Source: Manihot esculenta (taxonomy: Eukaryota > Streptophyta > Magnoliopsida > Malpighiales > Euphorbiaceae). From it: a DNA stretch of 64,000 bases. The stretch is from assembly GCF_001659605.2 (NCBI RefSeq), contig NC_035164.2:5559379-5623378 (forward strand), given 5' to 3'. The notes beneath the pieces are model-generated. The model had not been told where the DNA came from and made no database searches. It saw only the letters and a program-made list of their open reading frames with translations. The position numbers and the translations under genes are program-made. This document shows positions 34,138 through 46,980 of the stretch, piece by piece. Each line of letters opens with the position of its first letter. Positions within the stretch are counted from its first letter, which is position 1.

Positions 34138-35766
34138 AGGTTGTACTGGAACTTGACATGGATACAAGTGAAACAAAGGCCCATGCCATTGTTCAGTATC
34201 AATTTCTTCATTTTCTGACCCTTGATGATAGATCCTATTCATTCTAGAAGAAAGGCAGTTGAATTGGTGATCCCTGTCAACTATGCTTGCTTATGCCTTT
34301 ATAGTACCTAAAGAAAAGTAAAAAAAAAAAAGTGGCCCTTTGGTAAAAGATACAAGTGAAATATTCAAGGGAGAATTGTTGAAATTTGCCCTTTTCTTTT
34401 CTATTTCTGCTTTTCTAGGAAAAATAATGATCACGTGTTTCTTGATTAATAAGATAATAACGTAAGATGTAACTTTACCTAATTTACCCAAATAGAGGCT
34501 TTTAAATTAATTACGAGGTTGTGCTATTAAGTTCATTTATTTTTTCTCCTTTCTTTTTTCATCTTCATCTTTCTTTTCTTCTCTTCTTTCTGTGCCTTGC
34601 TTTGCCCCTCAGATATTTTCATTTAACCACCTCCTCTCTGAGTTAAGTTAGTTACTTGAACGGTTTGGGGCAAATAACCTGTTTTAATTTCTTTTCTTTT
34701 TTTTTTTTTTTTTTTGTAAATTTCCCTGGATATGCTATAATGAAACAGCTTTATGTTACCTTTCATTGCAGGGAGCGCTACAAGGACCTCACCAAGCAAT
34801 GTCAAACGATGCATTCAAGTGTAGGAACTAGTGCACTAGCATATGTTGTGGAGTCCAAAGTTATGGATATGAGAATGTTCTCCAAGGATGAAGGGAAAGA
34901 GGAAGCTAAAGTCAAAAGTAGGCAAGCTTCTATTGATACAACTAACATATTAGAGAATCATAGTGATAGAAATACTAATTGTACAGAAAAACCATGTGCA
35001 TGTGAAAGGGGCAAGTTTTAGTGTTTCTGGTGAGTTTGTCGGTGTGAGGGGAATCACAAACAGCACAACAAATGACTCATCTTGTTTCTTACCTGCTTCT
35101 GGCCCATGTGATAATGGTTCACATAAAGGAGGGGGTGAATCTCATGAATCACAATTTGTAGCAAAGAGTTATTTTGTTTTTCCTCCTTTACCTGTCAGGG
35201 ATATATTTGATCAGGGAGGAGAAGATGCAAAAGAATGTAGTATGCATGATTTTGAACCTTCTACACTACAAAAAATAAGATTTCAAGATAACAGAATGCA
35301 CAATTTTCAAATTGATGACAATATAGATTTAATTATGGAATCTGACGGTTCACCATCTAACAATGTCTCACATCACAACTCTGAAATTGAAATAGTTCAT
35401 GATGGTGATCATGAACCAGTATTAGGGTCTAATAATCAGGATTATGAAAAGTAAATAGTGAATGGATTGAGAATATCAGACGCCCCACAAAGACCATTGT
35501 TAAATACAACTTCTCAAGGAGGGGCTACTAGTGAAGACAGAGTGTCTGAATGACTTTGGACTCTGCCTCGAATAGGTAACTTGTGCATTTGTTTTTCATG
35601 CATCTGTAGGGAAGTGGATCTGTGTTATGGATTTATATTATCACTATTTTTCTCATCAACCAGCATCTCCTTTTTCAGTTGTTGATGTGGTACGAACAGA
35701 TAGTCATCTTAAATTCTATGAGGATAAGAAAAATTTAGCTAGAATGTCTGATATCCTTGCTGACAT

Positions 35767-36242
35767 TAGGGGTGAGCATTCGGTCGGTTCGGTTCAAAAT
35801 CGAACCGAACCGAATAAACCGAAAATCGAAATTTGAGTATTTATGAAAATCGAACCGAATCGATTTTGGTCAGAAACCGAATCGAACCGAACCGGTCTGA
35901 TTCGGTTCGGTTCGGTTTGGTTTGATCGGTTTCGATTTTTAATAATTTTTTTATTTTTTACACTTTATTTTTAATATTTTAAAATTTAATTAAAATATTT
36001 TAATTTTAATATGATTTAATTTCTATATATTATTGAAAAAACATATTATTATTACTAATCGGTTCGGTTCGGTTTTTTCGGTTTTTTTCTGATCAAAACC
36101 GAACCGAACCGAAATAACCAAAAATTTTGAAATTGAAAACCGAACCGAACCGAACCGAAATATATAAAAAACCGAACCAAATTTTCAAATCGGTTCGGTT
36201 CGGTCGATCTTTTCGGTTTAAACCGAATACTGCTCACCCCTA
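35767..36242. mobile_element. AACCGAA-rich MITE inserted in a Rab-GAP exon
   Basis: The ends TAGGGGTGAGCATTCGG and CCGAATACTGCTCACCCCTA are well matched. It splits the coding sequence between MSDILA and VYARVDPAID, which rejoin if the element and one target copy are removed. The right flank CTTGCTGT recurs as CTTGCTGA at 35756-35763, followed by an extra CAT, so the TSD is recognisable but altered. Confidence 0.85.
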
Positions 36243-37153
36243 CTTGCTGTCTATGCACGCGTTGATCCGGCTATTGACTTATGTCTCTGAAAATTTAAAC
36301 ATAAAAGCACACTCATTTTCTTTTGGTTTATGATTTTAGGTATGAGTGATTTGTTGTCTCCTTTTGTTGTCCTCTTTGAGGATAATTTTGATACATTTTG
36401 GTGTTTTGAGATGCTTCTAAGGAGAATGGTATTACTAACCAATGCAGTCTTTTTTAACTAGATATCTTAATGTCCTGTAGGACACTAAAATAAATGCTTT
36501 TATATCTCCCCAAGTCCAGTGTGAAAATTTTCAAATGGAAGGACCAATTGGAGTGATGAAGAAGTTGCAAGCATTGTGGCACATCTTGGAACTCACAGAC
36601 AGGGAAATATTTGCACACTTGTCACGTATAGGTGCTGAAAGCCTCCACTTTGCATTCCGAATGCTGATGGTTCTTTTCCGTCAAGAATTATCTTTTCATG
36701 AGGCTCTTCAGTTGTGGGAGGTTTGTAGTGTTAGCCATTCTCTTCTGTCATAAATTATAGCAAATTTGTAGTGTTGTGTTGGGTACCTCATTGTTTACCT
36801 ATTATTGGAGTATTTGTTTTGGACCATGAAAATATGCAGCAATATGGATGCATATAATGGTTCTTTTTGTATTTTTAATTTGCTAATTGCATATCCTTTG
36901 GTACTTGGTAGTCATATGAGATTGTTGGACAAATCTTGTCAAAGCAGTTTATCTTTTCCAAGTTCTAAGAATGTATATATTGAAATTGTATGCCTTTTAT
37001 TTTGGTAGATTTGCTTATTTGCCTCATATTATTTTATTTCATAATTTTCTCTAAAAATTTTTGGTAGTTTGATACTATTTTGTTTATATAAGGACTCAAC
37101 CTGGAGTATACCCTTATGGGGTCTAAACTGACGGGTTGCAGCTGCCAAGCTAG

Positions 37154-37574
37154 CAGGGGTGGGCATTCGGTCGGTTCGGTTAATCGAACCGAACCGAAAA
37201 CCGAAATTTTAGTATTTATAAAACTGAATCGAACTTATTTTGGTCAGAAATCGAATCGAACTGAACCGTTCTGATTCGGTTCGGTTTGATCGGTTTCGAT
37301 TTTTAATAATTTTTTTATTTTTTACACTTTATTTTTAGTATTTTAAAATTTAATTAAAATATTTTAATCTTAATATGATTTAATTTCTTTATATTATTGA
37401 AATCGGTTCGGTTTTTTTGATTTTTTCTGATCAAAACCAAACCGAACCGAAATAACTGAAATTCTGAAATTAAAAATCAAACCGAATCGAAATGAATAAA
37501 AAATCGAACCGAATTTTCAAATTAATTCGGTTCGGTGAATTTTTTCGGTTTGAACCGAATATTGCTTACCTCTA
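37154..37574. mobile_element. AACCGAA-rich MITE in a Rab-GAP intron
   Basis: The left end CAGGGGTGGGCATTCGG and the right end GAATATTGCTTACCTCTA match the family. The flanks AGCTAGCA and ACTAGCAT share CTAGCA, a degraded 8-bp TSD. The interior is the usual CGGTTCGG-rich inverted arrangement. Confidence 0.75.
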
Positions 37575-37935
37575 ACTAGCATAAATCTAGCAGCGTTTAC
37601 CCCCAAAATTAGTAATGCTTGGAACATGTACCCAATATTTTGACCCCTTGTGGATGACATGGAAAGAGATCTGAACATCAATTTGCAAATTTTTCTGGGG
37701 TCAGATGTTTCTGGTAAGATATTATATGCTTTGACCATGGATATATTACTGTGAGTGGGTTTCAGCTTGGGAAAGAGTTATAAACTATTAAACTTAACCG
37801 ATAAGTGTTTCTTGACCCTTCCTAATGCAGTATGGAAGATAAGGATCCTAATACAATTTCGGAATTTTCTTTAATATAGAATTAGGGGTTAGTTGTTTAG
37901 GAAGTTTATTATTTTTAGTTTTTATTATTATTTTT

Positions 37936-37939
37936 AGTC

Positions 37940-37990
<51 letters not shown>

Positions 37991-37992
37991 TC
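37936..37992. repeat. (ATT)n microsatellite
   Basis: About 18 ATT triplets in the Rab-GAP intron, preceded by a short imperfect TTTTTAGT repeat. Confidence 0.93.
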
Positions 37993-38928
37993 CTAGTTTT
38001 AATTATTTAATATTCCTAATTAGATTTGAGTTATAATTTCTGTTCCTAATTTAGTTAGGATTATAAGCTTTATAAATAGAATTAGTTTTCTATCATTTTG
38101 TAACTTTTGACTATGATAATCATATGAAATGATACAATTGAATCTGAGGTTGTGTTCTTGTTTTTCCTAAAGATTTGTTCATTACTTTCCTTGTTCTGCA
38201 TCACTTTTTTTGTTGCAGAATTTTCTTTTATGATTTTTAAATGTATTCATTAGATGAGTAGCACCATGCGGGCGAATTTGCATTAAGCCAGCTCTGATTT
38301 TTAGAGTCGTCTATAAGAGATCTGAGTTTTACGAGATCATGGTTCATGCAGATGATGTGGGCTGCTGATTTTGATGAATCATTTACCTGTGATTTTGAGG
38401 AGAACTACCTGGAGGCACTAGTGCTACATCTTCCAAGGGATTCTGGAGGGGAAATGAAAGAAATCGCAGAAATTATAATGATGGTTCAAATGATGTTTCA
38501 CAGATTAAGCATGGAAGAGCACTCTCTGTCTGAAAACACTGCAATGAAGTCAGCATCAGCTTATCCCTTTTGTGGTTTGACTAGGAATTTTTGGTTGAGA
38601 AGTGATCGCATGCAGATTAGCATTGCAGTCTCATCAACTAAAAACGGGGACGATGACTCGATGAGCTACCCGTCCTCTGTGTTGCAGCCATTCTCATCAT
38701 GAACTGACAGAAAATCATCAGAGAGACTCGCTCATTTGATGATATGATAAAGGCAGGTCCATTATTGTCAATTACTTTTACATTTCATCTAGTACTCTCA
38801 GCAGCATGTGACCCTCTTTTGGGATGGTAGAGATCTATGTAATCATTAATCCTAATTTTGTTTTTTCTTTCGGCTACTGGTACCATGTACTTTTCCTTGC
38901 TTATTTTCTACTACTTTGCTTGTTGATT

Positions 38929-38970
38929 TCTCTCTCTCGCTCTCTCGCTCTCTCGCTCTCTCGCTCGCTA
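38929..38970. repeat. CTCTCTCG octamer repeat
   Basis: About four to five tandem copies of CTCTCTCG or CTCTCGCT, ending in CTCGCTCGC. Confidence 0.9.
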
Positions 38971-39529
38971 TCTGATTAAGTGATGTATGACTAGTTGGAA
39001 TAGGATGTCTTGCTTGTTAAAGTGTGTATAACTGCTAAAATGCTTGTATGTGATGCCTTGAAAAGGAAATACTGAAAGGAAAAGTTTAAAAATGGGGTAC
39101 TTTTTCTCTTCTTGAGTTCTTGGCATGGCAAAAAGCTTTGTAATTTTTTTTTCCTGATTATGGGATCTTGTATAGTGCCAACTATCTTTCATAGCAAATT
39201 ATTGACTTCAATATATTAGGCTTTATAGCATTTTGCGATATGTATGGTCTCTTGTCAAAAGTCAAATAGATGTGTGCCACTTCTACCTATCTATTATCTA
39301 CTGTGCTCAAACAAGTTCAGTTACCTAACCCTCTCTTTTTTTTATGTTTTTTTTTTTTTTTTGTTGCAGCATAAAGTTTAAAAAAACACAAGAAATTCAC
39401 ACACACAATTAACCAAGTTGAAATTGGAAATTAGGGCAAGTCCTAATTAAAATATAAAAGCAAAAGAAAACTAACTCCGCAGTAGTATCTTGTCCAACAG
39501 GAAGTAAAAATGAATGGGACTGCATTTGA

Positions 39530-40790
39530 TTACTAGTTGCTTAATTGAGCTACTGAGAAGTTGAACTGTCAGTTGGAGAGTTGCTGAGCTGTTAGTTAGT
39601 TAGCTCAAAAACAATTTGTACTTGGCATGTATATGAATCTCTGATTTTAAAAGAATAAGGATGTGAAATATAATATGTGTTTTGAGTTCTTCCTCTCTAT
39701 CTTTTTGTTTTCTTCTCTTTCCTATTGTACAGTTCAATCTTTCTGTAAGTCGGCTCTCGGCCATGGCAAGATAAACTTGCTTCCCTCTTTCTGTAACCCT
39801 TCTTTCTCATTCTATTTGGAGTTTCTTGAACCACTTCATCCTACAACTTCCTCTTCTTGAATTTCTATACTTCCATTTTCTTTCATCTCTATCTCTGTTA
39901 TCCCATTTTTCATCTGTAACCAGAACCATGGACCAATTTCCGTTTGAAATTATAAAATTCATTGAACGATAGAAGATGTATCGTTCAATGTAGGGGGTTT
40001 GTGTTTATGGTCTGAAGAAATTTATTCAATGAGCTACAATTGTGACAAGGCACCATTATTTGTGACCATTTTGATGATGGAAAAAAAAGATCGGTATCCA
40101 GAAATTGCAGAAAAAATAGATGTTGTGCCAGTTATATCCGAGTTTGAATAACAATTTGTAGCTGTTAAAACTCATGAATTTGTTCTTCCTGATGTTATGA
40201 CACTTGTTTTGGTTGACAGTATTTGCAGTTAGAAGTGGGATTTGCTAAACATTCAGAGTCAAAGGAGACCAAGAAAGTTGAAAATGTAAGGGATTTGTAA
40301 AAAATTATAGAATGGAGATGAGGAGGCAAAGGTGGGTTTGATTGAATCAGTTCTTCTTTCAAGAGGGAGAATAAATGGGATATGGAGCTTGTGCAAGAGA
40401 AGGATAATGGATTGCCTTCAGTGTGTATAGGCGGTGGTGAAGCATTTGCCAAAGAGTTGGATGGTGGCTTCCATAAAGCCAGCTACCCTTGGAAATCTCT
40501 TCGTTGTGTTTATTATGATATTTTGGATCTTGCAATTTCAGCCACTTTTTACTTTTGCTGCATCTACAGTTGAGCAGATATTGGTTTTCTGGTGTTCAAT
40601 GGTTGGTTTAGTTTTACATCTGGAAGTTAGATGGCATAATTGTGGTGAAATTAGAAGCCAAAAAAAAAAAAACAGATGCAAGATGAAAAAGTGTCCTGAA
40701 GTTTGAGTTCTTCCTCTCTAGATCTCCCGGTTTTCTTCTCTTTCCTGTTCTATAGTTCAATCTTTCTCTAGTCCATCTCAGCTTTAAAGG
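39530..40790 (+). mobile_element. Small non-autonomous LTR-like element
   Basis: A direct repeat of about 75-80 bp occurs at 39684-39761 and 40704-40781, starting GAGTTCTTCCTCTCTA and continuing TTCAATCTTTCT. It brackets about 940 bp that codes for no recognisable retroelement protein. The arrangement suggests an LTR element with a truncated right LTR, or two remnants of one LTR family. The hairpin at 39960-39990 lies inside. Limits are approximate. Confidence 0.4.
39960..39990. other. Perfect 11-bp hairpin
   Basis: CATTGAACGAT and ATCGTTCAATG form a perfect inverted repeat around a nine-base loop. It is not followed by a T-run, and no function is assigned. Confidence 0.8.
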
Positions 40791-40883
40791 CGTGTTTGGA
40801 ATGAAAATGGGGAGCACAGCTGTCCTGAGGGAAACACACCCTGGGCATGTGATGATCCATTGAGCATACCTAGGGCATGTGAT

Positions 40884-43800
40884 GTGTTAGGTAGAAATCC
40901 TAATTGAGAAGAACAGAGTAACAGTAGATAGGAATTGAGAGAAAGAAAGCATTAGGAGAAGGGAATAGAAGAATAGGAGAAGACAACAGAATAGAGAGAG
41001 AAGACACAATAGGTAGCAGAAGAGATAGAGATAGGAGGAAGAGAGAAAGTATATTGATCTTTACTCTTTAGAATCCGGAATTAATCTGCACAGAGTTCTA
41101 GTTCTCTTTACATAAGAATTTCCTCTAAAATAGTTGTTTTCTTATTCCCTAACAGCTGTAACAACTTTAACTGCTCATGATCACTTTTTTCTCCAATACT
41201 CTATATACTTATACTACTATATTCCTGAACTTCTTTCTCTTATATGTAATAATACCCTTCCCATCAGAGCATTCTTGGCTCTAAGGATGAAATTTAGAAA
41301 TCTGAGACAAAAATGCTTTGTCCTCCTAAGTAGTCTCTTTTTCTGACAAATTGGTCCATTGCACTAGACTTTATATGACAGACTGATCATTCCTCTGAAT
41401 AGTTCTGGTCTTAAGTACTGAAGCAGGAGCTGCCAATATTTCTTCCTCCACTAGTGTTGGCAGCTATGTTTATGGCACTATATTTTCTCTCTGCTTCTTC
41501 TTGGGAGAGGCACATGCTTTTTGAGCAAGATGAGACCATTTGAAACTATCCTTTTTAAGCACATCTGTTAGAGGCTTGCATATCACCCCATAACTCTTTA
41601 TGAACTTCTTGTAGTAATCAGTAAGCCCCAAAAAACTTCTGAGTTCTTTAACTTAAGTGGAAACTTGCCATGCATAGCCTCGATTTTTGATGGGTCCGTA
41701 GCTACTCTTTCTCCAAGTATGACATATCCCAAATACTCCACTTTTTCTTGTCCAAAAGAACACTTGTACATTTTGGCAAGTAAATATTGTTCCTGTAGAA
41801 CTTTGAAAATAGCTTCTAAGTGTTGAATGTGAGACTTCATATCAGGGCTATAAATTAGTATGTCATAAAAAAAACACCAGTATAAACTTCCTTAAAAAAT
41901 CCCTGGAATGTGTGATTCATTAGCCCTTGAAAAGTAGCAGGGCTTTTGTAAGTTCAAATGGTATCACTGTAAATTCATAGTGGCCATGGTGGGTCTTAAA
42001 AATAGTCTTATAGATGTCTTCCTCTACCATCATTATTTGATGATACCTTGCCCTTAGATCAATTTTGGAGAACACCCTATCCCCATGTAACTCATCTAAC
42101 AAATCTTCAATCATGGGAATAGGAACTTATATTCTTGACGGTGCCATTGCATCTTCTATGATCAATGCAAAATCTTTAAGGCCCATCCTTTTTCTTAACT
42201 AACAGCACAAGTAAGGAGAAAGAGCTAGAGCTAGGCTGAATTATTTTAGATCTTAGCATCTCATCCACCAATTTTTCTATTTCAGCTTTCTAGTAATGGG
42301 GTACCTATAAGGTCTCACATTAATAGGCTTTGTTTTAGGCAGGAAGAGAATTGAGTGGTAGTGTGATCTAAATGGACCTAAGGATTGAGGCTCCTCAAAC
42401 ACATCAATATACTCGTTAAGTTGTTGCTGCAAAGATTGCTGAACATTACCTTGTTGCCCGCCAGTTTGTAATCTGCTGAGAATTTGCAATCTCTATGTTT
42501 ACTAGAAACAGTGGAGATTGAAAATCTAGCATTTGCTTTTGCATAAGCTTTCGAGCATAGGGAAAAATATGGTGCAACTGTGAAGTTATATTAAAGTTGG
42601 GTTGGATAGGGTGGAGGTTGTGTTTGAGGTAGGTTTATAGAGGATGAAAGTAGGTTTGTTTGAAATAGGAGCTTCCTATTGTTTTACGGTAATTGGTCTT
42701 ATAGCCTTGTTATCTCAAAGGCATCAGTTAGAGTAGTAGGTCTCATCATCCCTACCATTAACTTAATTTCATCCATAAGACCTCCAATAAAACCAAATAG
42801 GAAGTAATTCTCCCCCAATTCAGGCATGAACCTTTCCATTCTCACTCTTATGTCTCCAAACTTATCTTGGTAATCTCCCACAGTACCTTCTTGCTCATTT
42901 TCATAAATTCTTCCACAATATCTTCCAATCCTTGCCCCCCAAATCTCCTGCACAAATATGTTTCAAAATCTTACCTTCTTCTTGTCCAGTTATGGAACCA
43001 AGAGTCAACTTTATTCATCAAATACAAACTTGCTAATCCAACCCCTTTCCTTTAGGAACATCATATACCTCAAAGAATTTGCTACACTTTCTAAGCCACG
43101 TTCTAGGTCTCCCCTTTCAAATGTCACTAATTCTACTTTGGGTAACATTTTCTGAATCTTTTTTGAATCCAGAACAGGGGTGGAGCTATTGGATCCCCCA
43201 TTTTGCCCCTCCTTTGGAATTGGCAGAATGGCTTTCCCAAGAATATTTTTTCCCACATAATCTCTTCCAGCGGAGTTGATCTCCTTACCTTTTTTTCCCA
43301 TTAGTTTGCACGTGACTGTAGTCAATTCCTCCACATTTCTATTGAGTTCTTCTTCAAGCCCTTTCAATTCCATTCGTAATCTTTCCACATCCTTTCTAGT
43401 CTCCCAAGAATCTCTTTGGAGGCTTCTTACTTTTCATCAAGTTCCACCAATTTGACAGCTTCTGGACCTACTACTATTGATCAAGGCATTCTTGCGATTC
43501 CCTAGAGTCAGTTCACTAGTGCGTGTTATGGTCTCGGGTTATGGATCGCGTCACTAGATGTTTGATAGGAAAGAAGTTCATTAGAGGGAGTACTTAATGT
43601 ATCAGACTCGTGACTCGTTAATGAGAGAGTCTTAAATCTCACAATTTTAGAAATAAATTCTGGTTGCTTTATTGAATAAAATTAAACCTCTTATACACCG
43701 GAGGTTCATACACAATCATAATGCTTCTAATTAGAGTAGAAGTCTAATATAAGCAACTATCAGATAAAAAACTCCTAAGATAAGATAACATAAATCTAAT

Positions 43801-44170
43801 AACAAAGGCATAAGATATGATAAGATATTAAAAATAATAGATAAATATAATCTGTTTGCTATGGATGTTATAGATAGGAATTGAGAGAAAGAAAGAATGA
43901 GGAGAAGAGAATAGAGTGAGAGGACAGACGAGAGGTAGCAGAAGGGATAGAGGGAGATGGGAGGAAAGAGAGAGTATTTTTTATCTTTAGAATCTAGAAT
44001 AAATCTGTACAGGGTTCCAGTTCTCTCTTTATACAAGAATTCCCTACAAAATAACATTTTTCTTATTCCCTAACAGCTATAACAAATTTAACTGCTCATA
44101 ATCACTTTTCCCTCCTATACTCTACATACTTGCACTATATTCCTGAACTTCTTTCTCTTATACGTGACAT
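40884..44170 (-). mobile_element. Gypsy (Ty3) retrotransposon remnant with LTRs
   Basis: LTR-like direct repeats lie at about 40884-41253 and 43867-44165 (shared ATAGGAATTGAGAGAAAGAAAG through TCCTGAACTTCTTTCTCTTATA). Between them on the minus strand are gag (about 43388-42550, with SKFVFDE and VRMERFMPELGENYFLFGFI) and Gypsy reverse transcriptase (42114-41590, [13 protein letters not shown] and KCSFGQEKVEYLGYVI). RNase H and integrase are missing, so an internal deletion removed about half of pol. Frames are broken. No TSD or primer-binding site could be placed. Confidence 0.78.
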
Positions 44171-44524
44171 GATGCTCTGACGTGGACAAATCTTCTCCCA
44201 CTAACACATTCAGCCTCGCATGTTCTGCTATTTTGAAGGCAAAAGCTCTATGCCATTTGCTTTTCATCAACTCTTTTGTCCTAAAGAAAGTACATGGAAG
44301 AAAGGCTCTTTATAGCGAACCTCAACTAGGTTGGAATTGGGGTTGACTCGAGTTTTATTAACCCTTATATGTCCAAATCTTTGCAGATTTTCAATGATAA
44401 ACTGCCAAAGGTCCATGTGAAAAGATGCATACGCACGGTAATCAAACTTCGCAAGAAGTACTTTTACTAGGTTTGGTTCTCTTTTCCTCTTCTTTTCCCC
44501 TTTTCTTTTTCTTTTTTTTTTTTC

Positions 44525-44709
44525 TGTAGAAAGATAATATTTTTTGTATTTTACAATAGAGATTACAACCTATTTATACATGAGAAACTGTATCTAAACA
44601 AGAAGGAAAATCAAATCTATGATCATACAATCCCTAAGATTAAGTAACTGATACATCTATCAATATTTACTTCCTATATTAACATATTTACTTCCTATAA
44701 CCTATAACA
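44525..44709 (-). repeat. 3' LTR of Copia I
   Basis: 185 bp. It pairs with 53296-53478 and is preceded on the minus strand by the polypurine tract. Confidence 0.92.
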
Positions 44710-46774
44710 CTCCCCCTCAAGTTGGAGCATAGATGTTAATCATGCCCAACTTGTTACATATATAATCAACTTGAGTCCCATTTAGAGCTTTAGTGAAGAT
44801 ATCTCCTAGTTGTTCTCCAGTTCGGATATCTCCTGTTGATATTATCTTTTGTTGGACCTTTTCACGAACGAAATGACAATCGATCTTGATTTGTTTAGCC
44901 CTCTCATGAAATACTGGATTGGAGGCAATGTGGATAGTCGCTTGATTATCACACCACAACTTAGCAGGCACCGAATTTATGAACCTAACTTCTTCCAATA
45001 GTTGACATACCCATAAGACTTCACAAACTGCTTGTGTTTCGGCACTAGAACGAGAGATCACATTTTGCTTCTTACTTTTCCATGAGATCAGGTTACCTCC
45101 CATAAAAACACAATATCCAGTAGTTGACCTTCTATCAACCTTCGAGCCTGCCCAATCAGCATCAGAAAAATATTCAATATTTGAGTGCTCATAGTTACTA
45201 TAGAATGAGCCTCGCTCTGGGACTCCTTTAAGATAATAAAGAATCTGTCCCAGAGCATCCCACTGGGCAACAGTAGGGGAGGACATAAACTGACTTACCA
45301 CACTCACTGAATATGCAATATCAGGACGAGTCACCGTCAAATAATTCAGCTTGCCAACTAATCTTCTATACCTTTCAGGATCTGCAAATGGCTCACTGTC
45401 TTCTGTGGTAAGTTGAAGGTTAGGGGTCATTGGGGCACTACAAGGCTTAGCACTGAATTTTTCTGTTTCTGCTAATAAATCAAGAATATATTTTCTTTGA
45501 GATAAGAAGATGCTTTTCTTACACCGCATAACTTCGATTCCCAAGAAATATTTCAAGGAGCCCAAATACTTTGTATGAAATTGTGTTTTAAGAAATTCTT
45601 TTAGGGATGTGATGCTAGCAACGTTACTTCCTATGATAACGATATCATCCACATATACTACAAGCAGAATTATTCCACTATCAAAATTTCTATAAAACAC
45701 TGAGTGATCACACTTACACATCTTCATTCCAAACTGTTGGACCTCCAAACCTGCCAAACTATGCCCGAGGACTCTGTTTTAAGTCATAAAGGGATTTTCG
45801 AAGTCTACAAACCTTGTCTGTCTCCCCCTAGCAACAAAACCATATGGTTGCTCAATATAAACCTCTTCATGAAGGTCACCATGAAGAAAAACATTTTTAA
45901 TATCCAGTTGATGCAAAGGCCAATTATGTGTAGCTGCCAAGGAAATAAATAATCGCACAGATACGAACTTGGCAACTGGAGAGAATGTATCAGAATAGTC
46001 AACTCCATAAGTTTGAGCTTAACCTTTGGCCACTAAATGGGCCTTGAGGCGAGCCACAGATCCATTAGGGTTTACTTTCATTGCAAACATCCATTTGCAT
46101 CCAATAGCTCGCTTTCCTGGGGGCAAGGACATCAACTCCCAAGTACCATTAGTATCAAGAGCCATTATTTCCTCTTCCATTGCAGCACGCCAACCAGGAT
46201 GGGACAAAGTCTCAATAACAGTTTTGGGGATTGAAATAGAGTCTAAAGCAGTGGCAAACCAACAACAAAAAGAGAATAATTGATCATAAGAGACACAAGA
46301 CGAAATAGGATAAGTGCAAGTACGTTTACTTTTGTGAAGAGCAATGGGCAAATCCAAATCAGACAGTGAAGGATCAGTGGGAGCAGAATCTGTTGTCGAA
46401 GAAGCGGGTAGCGGAGCGGAGTTAGAGTCCTTTAAGCGTCTAGAATACACATGAAAGATGGGAGGGCGACCTGGCACATGAGCGGAAGGGGTAGTAGTCT
46501 GAGGAGACAGAGAGTAACAGTGTATAACAAGAGGTCATCGTCCTCCCCCTGGGTGTTATAAACAGATGATGGTGGAAAAAACAGGGTGGACTCAAAGAAT
46601 GTTACATCAGCAGACACAAGATACCGATTCAAATCAGGAGAAAAACAATGATACCTTTTTCTGACGTCGAGATTAGCCAATGAAGACACATTTGAGTGAT
46701 TTGGGATCAAATTTAGTAATCTGTGAACGAACATCACGAACAAAACAAGCACAAATACGTGGCTCAATAGGAAA

Positions 46775-46980
46775 TGAAATCTTTGATGAAAAGAAAAATA
46801 GTGCAGAAGATTTAAGAGAAAATACTTTATTATTCCCCTCAAGCCAATTGGGGTATATATACTACTTACAAGAATAAATTAATTCCCTAATTATAGTCTA
46901 ATCATATTCAAATCATATCACACAATTATATCCGTAATTATTACTACAAATCTAGGCTATTTACAGAAATAATCTCAACA
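46775..46980 (-). repeat. 3' LTR of Copia II
   Basis: 206 bp, TG...CA on the minus strand, matching 50607-50812. Confidence 0.92.

Larger units (their letters stand above)
33308..38752 (+). pseudogene. TBC Rab-GAP pseudogene, main body
   Basis: Exons: 33308-33411, 34772-35575, 35679-36288 (interrupted by a MITE), 36340-36428, 36520-36720 and 38352-38752. Peptides PTIRPEVWESLLGCYAL, VVDVVRTDSHLKFYEDKK (DxxR arginine-finger motif), MSDLLSPFVVLFED and LWHILELTDREIFAHLSRIG identify a TBC domain. Defects: TGA 33407 (CGA in relatives), frameshift with TAG about 35019, TAA 35452, TGA 35551, MITE at 35767-36242, loss of the YCQG glutamine-finger sequence after PAID, frameshift near 38660, and TGA 38705. 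Both catalytic-finger regions cannot be made in one protein, so no GAP activity is expected. Introns remain, so it decayed in place and is not a retrocopy. Confidence 0.88.
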
